A stretch of 9,437 bases of DNA. It comes from Dysgonamonadaceae bacterium (GTDB lineage Bacteria > Bacteroidota > Bacteroidia > Bacteroidales > Azobacteroidaceae). Position 1 is the stretch's first letter. Every line of letters begins with the position of its first letter. Made by a program: the position numbers and the translations under genes. The notes beneath the pieces were generated by a model that saw only the letters and a program-made list of their open reading frames with translations, was not told the DNA's origin and did not search any database. The stretch is taken from assembly GCA_031276105.1 (NCBI GenBank), contig JAISNS010000226.1:1-9437 (forward strand), in the 5' to 3' direction. Of this stretch, positions 6,917 through 9,437 are shown piece by piece.

Positions 6917-6926
6917 ACTTTTCAAT

Positions 6927-8081
6927 TTATAATAAATCGGAAAAATAAGCGGCCGGCAAGCGGCGGCAATTGTATTGTGAAGCCATTATTTCGCCGTAAG
7001 CGCCCGCCGAACGGATGGCTATATAATCGCCTCTTTGTGTTTTGTTCAGGTCGATTTGCCGGGCAAAACAGTCGGAAGATTCACAAATAGGGCCGACAAC
7101 ATCGTATGTTTCAGGCTGTTCGCCGGATGAGAGGTTTTCTATTTTGTGATAAGCTTCGTAGAAAGCCGGACGGATGAGTTCGGTAAAACCGGCGTCCAGA
7201 ATGACGAAGTTTTTGGAAGAACCTTCTTTTACGTATAAAACCTTGGATATTAATGATCCGGATTGGCCGACAATGGATCGTCCCGGTTCGAAATGGATTT
7301 GTTGATGAGGATAAGCCGGAAAATGCTTGTAGAATACTTCAAAATAGGCTTGGAAGTCGGGGATAGGATTCCTGTCCGGATGTTCGTAATCAATGCCCAA
7401 GCCTCCTCCGAAATTAATAATATCAACGATGATTTTGCGCTTTAGCAACTGTTTTTGAATATCGTTTACCCGGGAACATAAGGCCATGAAAGGTTCCAAA
7501 TCCGTCAATTGCGATCCGATGTGAAAATGAAGTCCGGTTAATTTCACGTGAGAAAGTGTTTCCAGTTTATCAAGCGTCGTATCCAAGCAGTCTAAATTGA
7601 TGCCGAATTTATTCTCTTTCAATCCGGTAGTAATATGATGGTGTGTATGTGCGTTGATTTCGGGATTGATTCGCAAGGCTATCGACGCCGTTTTGCCTTT
7701 GGCTTTTGCCAAACTGTGGATAACTTCCATTTCCGGAATCGATTCGACGTTGAAACAAGCTATGGAAGCGTCTAAGGCAAGGTTTATTTCCCAGTCGGCT
7801 TTTCCGACTCCGGCAAAAACGATTTTCCCGGCAGGAAATCCGGCATTTAAGGCGGCCTGTATTTCGCCGCCGCTAACGCAGTCGATTCCGAAACCGTTTT
7901 CCCTGATTATGGAAAGGATACGTGGATTGGCATTCGCTTTAACGGCGTAATGAATGTGATAGTTGTATTTATTGGCAGCGCTTTTAGCGGCATGGATTGT
8001 ATTTCTTAGTAAACCGGTATCGTAAAAATAGAATGGTGTTTGTATATTTTTTAACTTATCTAAGGGAAAATTTCCTTTCAT
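6927..8081 (-). CDS. lysA: Diaminopimelate decarboxylase
   Basis: A cytoplasmic PLP enzyme that decarboxylates meso-diaminopimelate to L-lysine, the last step of lysine synthesis. It has 384 residues, near the short end of the family. The alanine-racemase-like barrel carries the PLP lysine in YAVKAN (Lys48), HFHIGS (185-190), the phosphate-binding GGGLG (225-229) and EPGR (265-268). The C-terminal beta domain carries GPICESSD (330-337; Cys333 and Glu334 supply the second half of the dimer active site) and SAGAYGEIMASQYN (358-371; Tyr362 near the PLP). All key residues are present, so the enzyme should be active. The ATG at 8081 lies 9 bases after the lysC stop and has no evident Shine-Dalgarno sequence; coupling to lysC is likely. 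The pairing of first and last pathway enzymes suggests joint control of lysine and diaminopimelate flow. Confidence 0.97.
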   Translation of the reverse strand: MKGNFPLDKLKNIQTPFYFYDTGLLRNTIHAAKSAANKYNYHIHYAVKANANPRILSIIRENGFGIDCVSGGEIQAALNAGFPAGKIVFAGVGKADWEINLALDASIACFNVESIPEMEVIHSLAKAKGKTASIALRINPEINAHTHHHITTGLKENKFGINLDCLDTTLDKLETLSHVKLTGLHFHIGSQLTDLEPFMALCSRVNDIQKQLLKRKIIVDIINFGGGLGIDYEHPDRNPIPDFQAYFEVFYKHFPAYPHQQIHFEPGRSIVGQSGSLISKVLYVKEGSSKNFVILDAGFTELIRPAFYEAYHKIENLSSGEQPETYDVVGPICESSDCFARQIDLNKTQRGDYIAIRSAGAYGEIMASQYNCRRLPAAYFSDLL

Positions 8082-8090
8082 ATAATTGTA

Positions 8091-9401
8091 TTAAAATAAA
8101 TTATCACTTAATGCCTGTAATGCACGCTGTTTATCTTCCGATTTTATCAGGAAGGAGATATTATAATTGCTTCCTCCGTATGATATCATCCTCACCGGAA
8201 TATCTTTCAACGCATGGATGGCTTTCGATTCGAAACCGACATTGTCCCAGTCTAAATCGCCGACCACACAGACAATCGTCATATTTTTTTCGACGGTGAC
8301 GGTTCCGTATTTTTTCAAGTCGTTGAGAATATCCGGCAAATATCTGTCTTCATCAATCGTTACCGAAACGCCGACTTCGGAGGTTACAACCATGTCGATA
8401 GCGGTTTGGTAAAATTCGAATATTTCGAACACTTTCCGCAGGAATCCGTGCGCCAGCAACATCCGTCCCGATTTAATTTTAATGGCGATGATATAGTCTT
8501 TAGCGGCCACCGCTTTTATTTGCCTTTTTTCCAGACGATTGGAAATGAGCGTTCCCGGCGCGTCGGGCTGCAAGATATTCAACAGGCGAACCGGTATATT
8601 GTTCAGTTTAGCCGGTAAAATACAAGTCGGATGCAGGATTTTAGCGCCGAAATAAGCCAGTTCGGCAGCTTCTTCGAATTGCAGGTTACGCACGGGCGAG
8701 GTATGTGCAACGTAACGAGGGTCATTATTTTGCATACCGTCAACATCCGTCCAGACTTGGATTTCTTCGGCATGAATAGCGGCTCCGATAAGCGAAGCGC
8801 TCAAATCGCTGCCTCCGCGTTCGAGATTATCAATTTCGCCGTAAGCATTGCGACAGATACAACCTTGTGTTATATAAATATCGGCGTCGGGATGCGCGAG
8901 CAGGAGTTTATCTAACTTTTCCTTTAAATACACCGGGTCGGGTTCGGAATTTTTATCTGTCCGCATGAACTCCGGAGCCGGAAGAAGCGCGACCTTCAAT
9001 CCCTGTTCAGACAATAAAAAACACATCAACTCCGAAGAAATGAGTTCGCCCTGTGCTAAAACAACTTTTTCCTCAAACAGGGTGAACAAGTCTTTTGTAA
9101 ACTCGCGGATGGTATTGAAATGAACGGCAATTGATTCCGCGGCGGCTTTCCTGCTGTTTTCGGTAGCGAAAAGTTCCGTTATCAAGTGTTGATACTGTTG
9201 TTCCAGCAGGTTGATCATTTCATTCGCCCCATCCGGATTTTTTTTATAGAGATAGTCGGAAATTTCGTTTAAAGTATTGGATGTTCCGGCAATAGCAGAA
9301 AAAACAACCATTTTTTTCTCCTTATTGTTAAGAAGATTGACCAAGGCTTGCATCTGTGATGCGGTAGCAATAGCGTTTCCGCCGAATTTTAAGACTTTCA
9401 T
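8091..9401 (-). CDS. lysC: Aspartate kinase, lysine-pathway type
   Basis: Phosphorylates aspartate to aspartyl-4-phosphate, the committed step toward lysine, threonine and methionine. It has 436 residues from the ATG at 9401; the TTG six bases upstream is less likely. The kinase domain (about 1-285) shows KFGG (5-8), SAIAGTSNTL (35-44), QGEL (117-120; Glu119 at the usual place), GGSD (196-199), WTDVDG (217-222) and KILHPTCILPA (254-264). Two ACT domains follow (about 300-436), the usual seat of lysine feedback; KIKSGRMLLAHGFL and VRMISYGGSNYNISF closely match Bacteroidales enzymes. It is the first gene visible in the minus-strand operon, and only 36 bases remain upstream, too few to judge its promoter. 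It is odd that several active-site motifs depart from consensus (FGGTS reads FGGNA, GGSDYTA reads GGSDLSA) while the rest is well conserved. The lysC identification is firm; full activity is less certain. Confidence 0.95.
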   Translation of the reverse strand: MKVLKFGGNAIATASQMQALVNLLNNKEKKMVVFSAIAGTSNTLNEISDYLYKKNPDGANEMINLLEQQYQHLITELFATENSRKAAAESIAVHFNTIREFTKDLFTLFEEKVVLAQGELISSELMCFLLSEQGLKVALLPAPEFMRTDKNSEPDPVYLKEKLDKLLLAHPDADIYITQGCICRNAYGEIDNLERGGSDLSASLIGAAIHAEEIQVWTDVDGMQNNDPRYVAHTSPVRNLQFEEAAELAYFGAKILHPTCILPAKLNNIPVRLLNILQPDAPGTLISNRLEKRQIKAVAAKDYIIAIKIKSGRMLLAHGFLRKVFEIFEFYQTAIDMVVTSEVGVSVTIDEDRYLPDILNDLKKYGTVTVEKNMTIVCVVGDLDWDNVGFESKAIHALKDIPVRMISYGGSNYNISFLIKSEDKQRALQALSDNLF

Positions 9402-9437
9402 AGGCAAATAAACTAAAAATAAACAATATATCTCCGA

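Noticed and set aside
6917..6925. TTG start at 6925 for the membrane glycosyltransferase
   Set aside because: It begins one base after the lysA stop, with an ATG three codons later at 6916.
7997..8299. Plus-strand frame of 100 residues across the lysC-lysA junction
   Set aside because: It is antisense to two well-conserved enzymes and has no domain, start signal or plausible promoter.
9402..9407. TTG start at 9407 for aspartate kinase
   Set aside because: The ATG two codons later gives the family-typical beginning MKVLKFGG.
9403..9437. Promoter for lysC at the right edge
   Set aside because: The only near match to TAnnTTTG (TTTATTTG) lies a few bases from the ATG and has a mismatch; too little upstream sequence is present to decide.

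Overview
The window looks like chromosomal DNA of a Bacteroidota member, most likely order Bacteroidales. The signs are a single-chain SecD-SecF fusion of about 1,000 residues, a perfect TAnnTTTG promoter box in front of it, A-rich leaders with little Shine-Dalgarno sequence, and an aspartate kinase and diaminopimelate decarboxylase pair whose wording matches the Bacteroides/Parabacteroides enzymes as I remember them. Genus cannot be fixed from the sequence alone.

Layout. At the left edge, on the + strand, is the 3' end of a small exported protein with a C-terminal membrane-and-basic tail (1-270). The 173-base gap after it (271-443) separates this gene from the convergent secDF and is almost filled by nested inverted repeats. 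Everything else is on the minus strand. In transcription order it is lysC (aspartate kinase, ATG at 9401), lysA (8081-6927), a membrane-bound family 2 glycosyltransferase (ATG at 6916), an unrecognised cytoplasmic protein of about 248 residues, a GtrA-type four-helix membrane protein and a GtrB/DPM1-like polyprenol-phosphate glycosyltransferase (ends 3613). These six genes are 9-10 bases apart or overlap by 8-23 bases, so they are probably one transcript with coupled translation. A 154-base AT-rich gap holding a Bacteroidota-type promoter then leads to secDF (3458-444).

How the genes may work together. lysC and lysA are the first and last steps of the aspartate-to-lysine pathway, which also supplies diaminopimelate for peptidoglycan. 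The four following genes look like an envelope glycosylation module: GtrB-like enzymes charge a polyprenol phosphate with a sugar and GtrA-like proteins are thought to flip it across the inner membrane. The second glycosyltransferase and the unknown protein are inferred partners. No GtrC-type terminal transferase is present here. SecDF, from its own promoter, drives late steps of Sec protein export.

Most notable points: (1) the 92-base palindrome at 291-382 folds on paper into a gap-free four-way junction, and its two side hairpins differ only by paired compensatory changes; (2) outward-facing heptamer repeats flank it; (3) the aspartate kinase departs from the family consensus at several active-site motifs although the rest of the protein is conserved; (4) an undescribed protein is locked by overlaps between a glycosyltransferase and gtrA.
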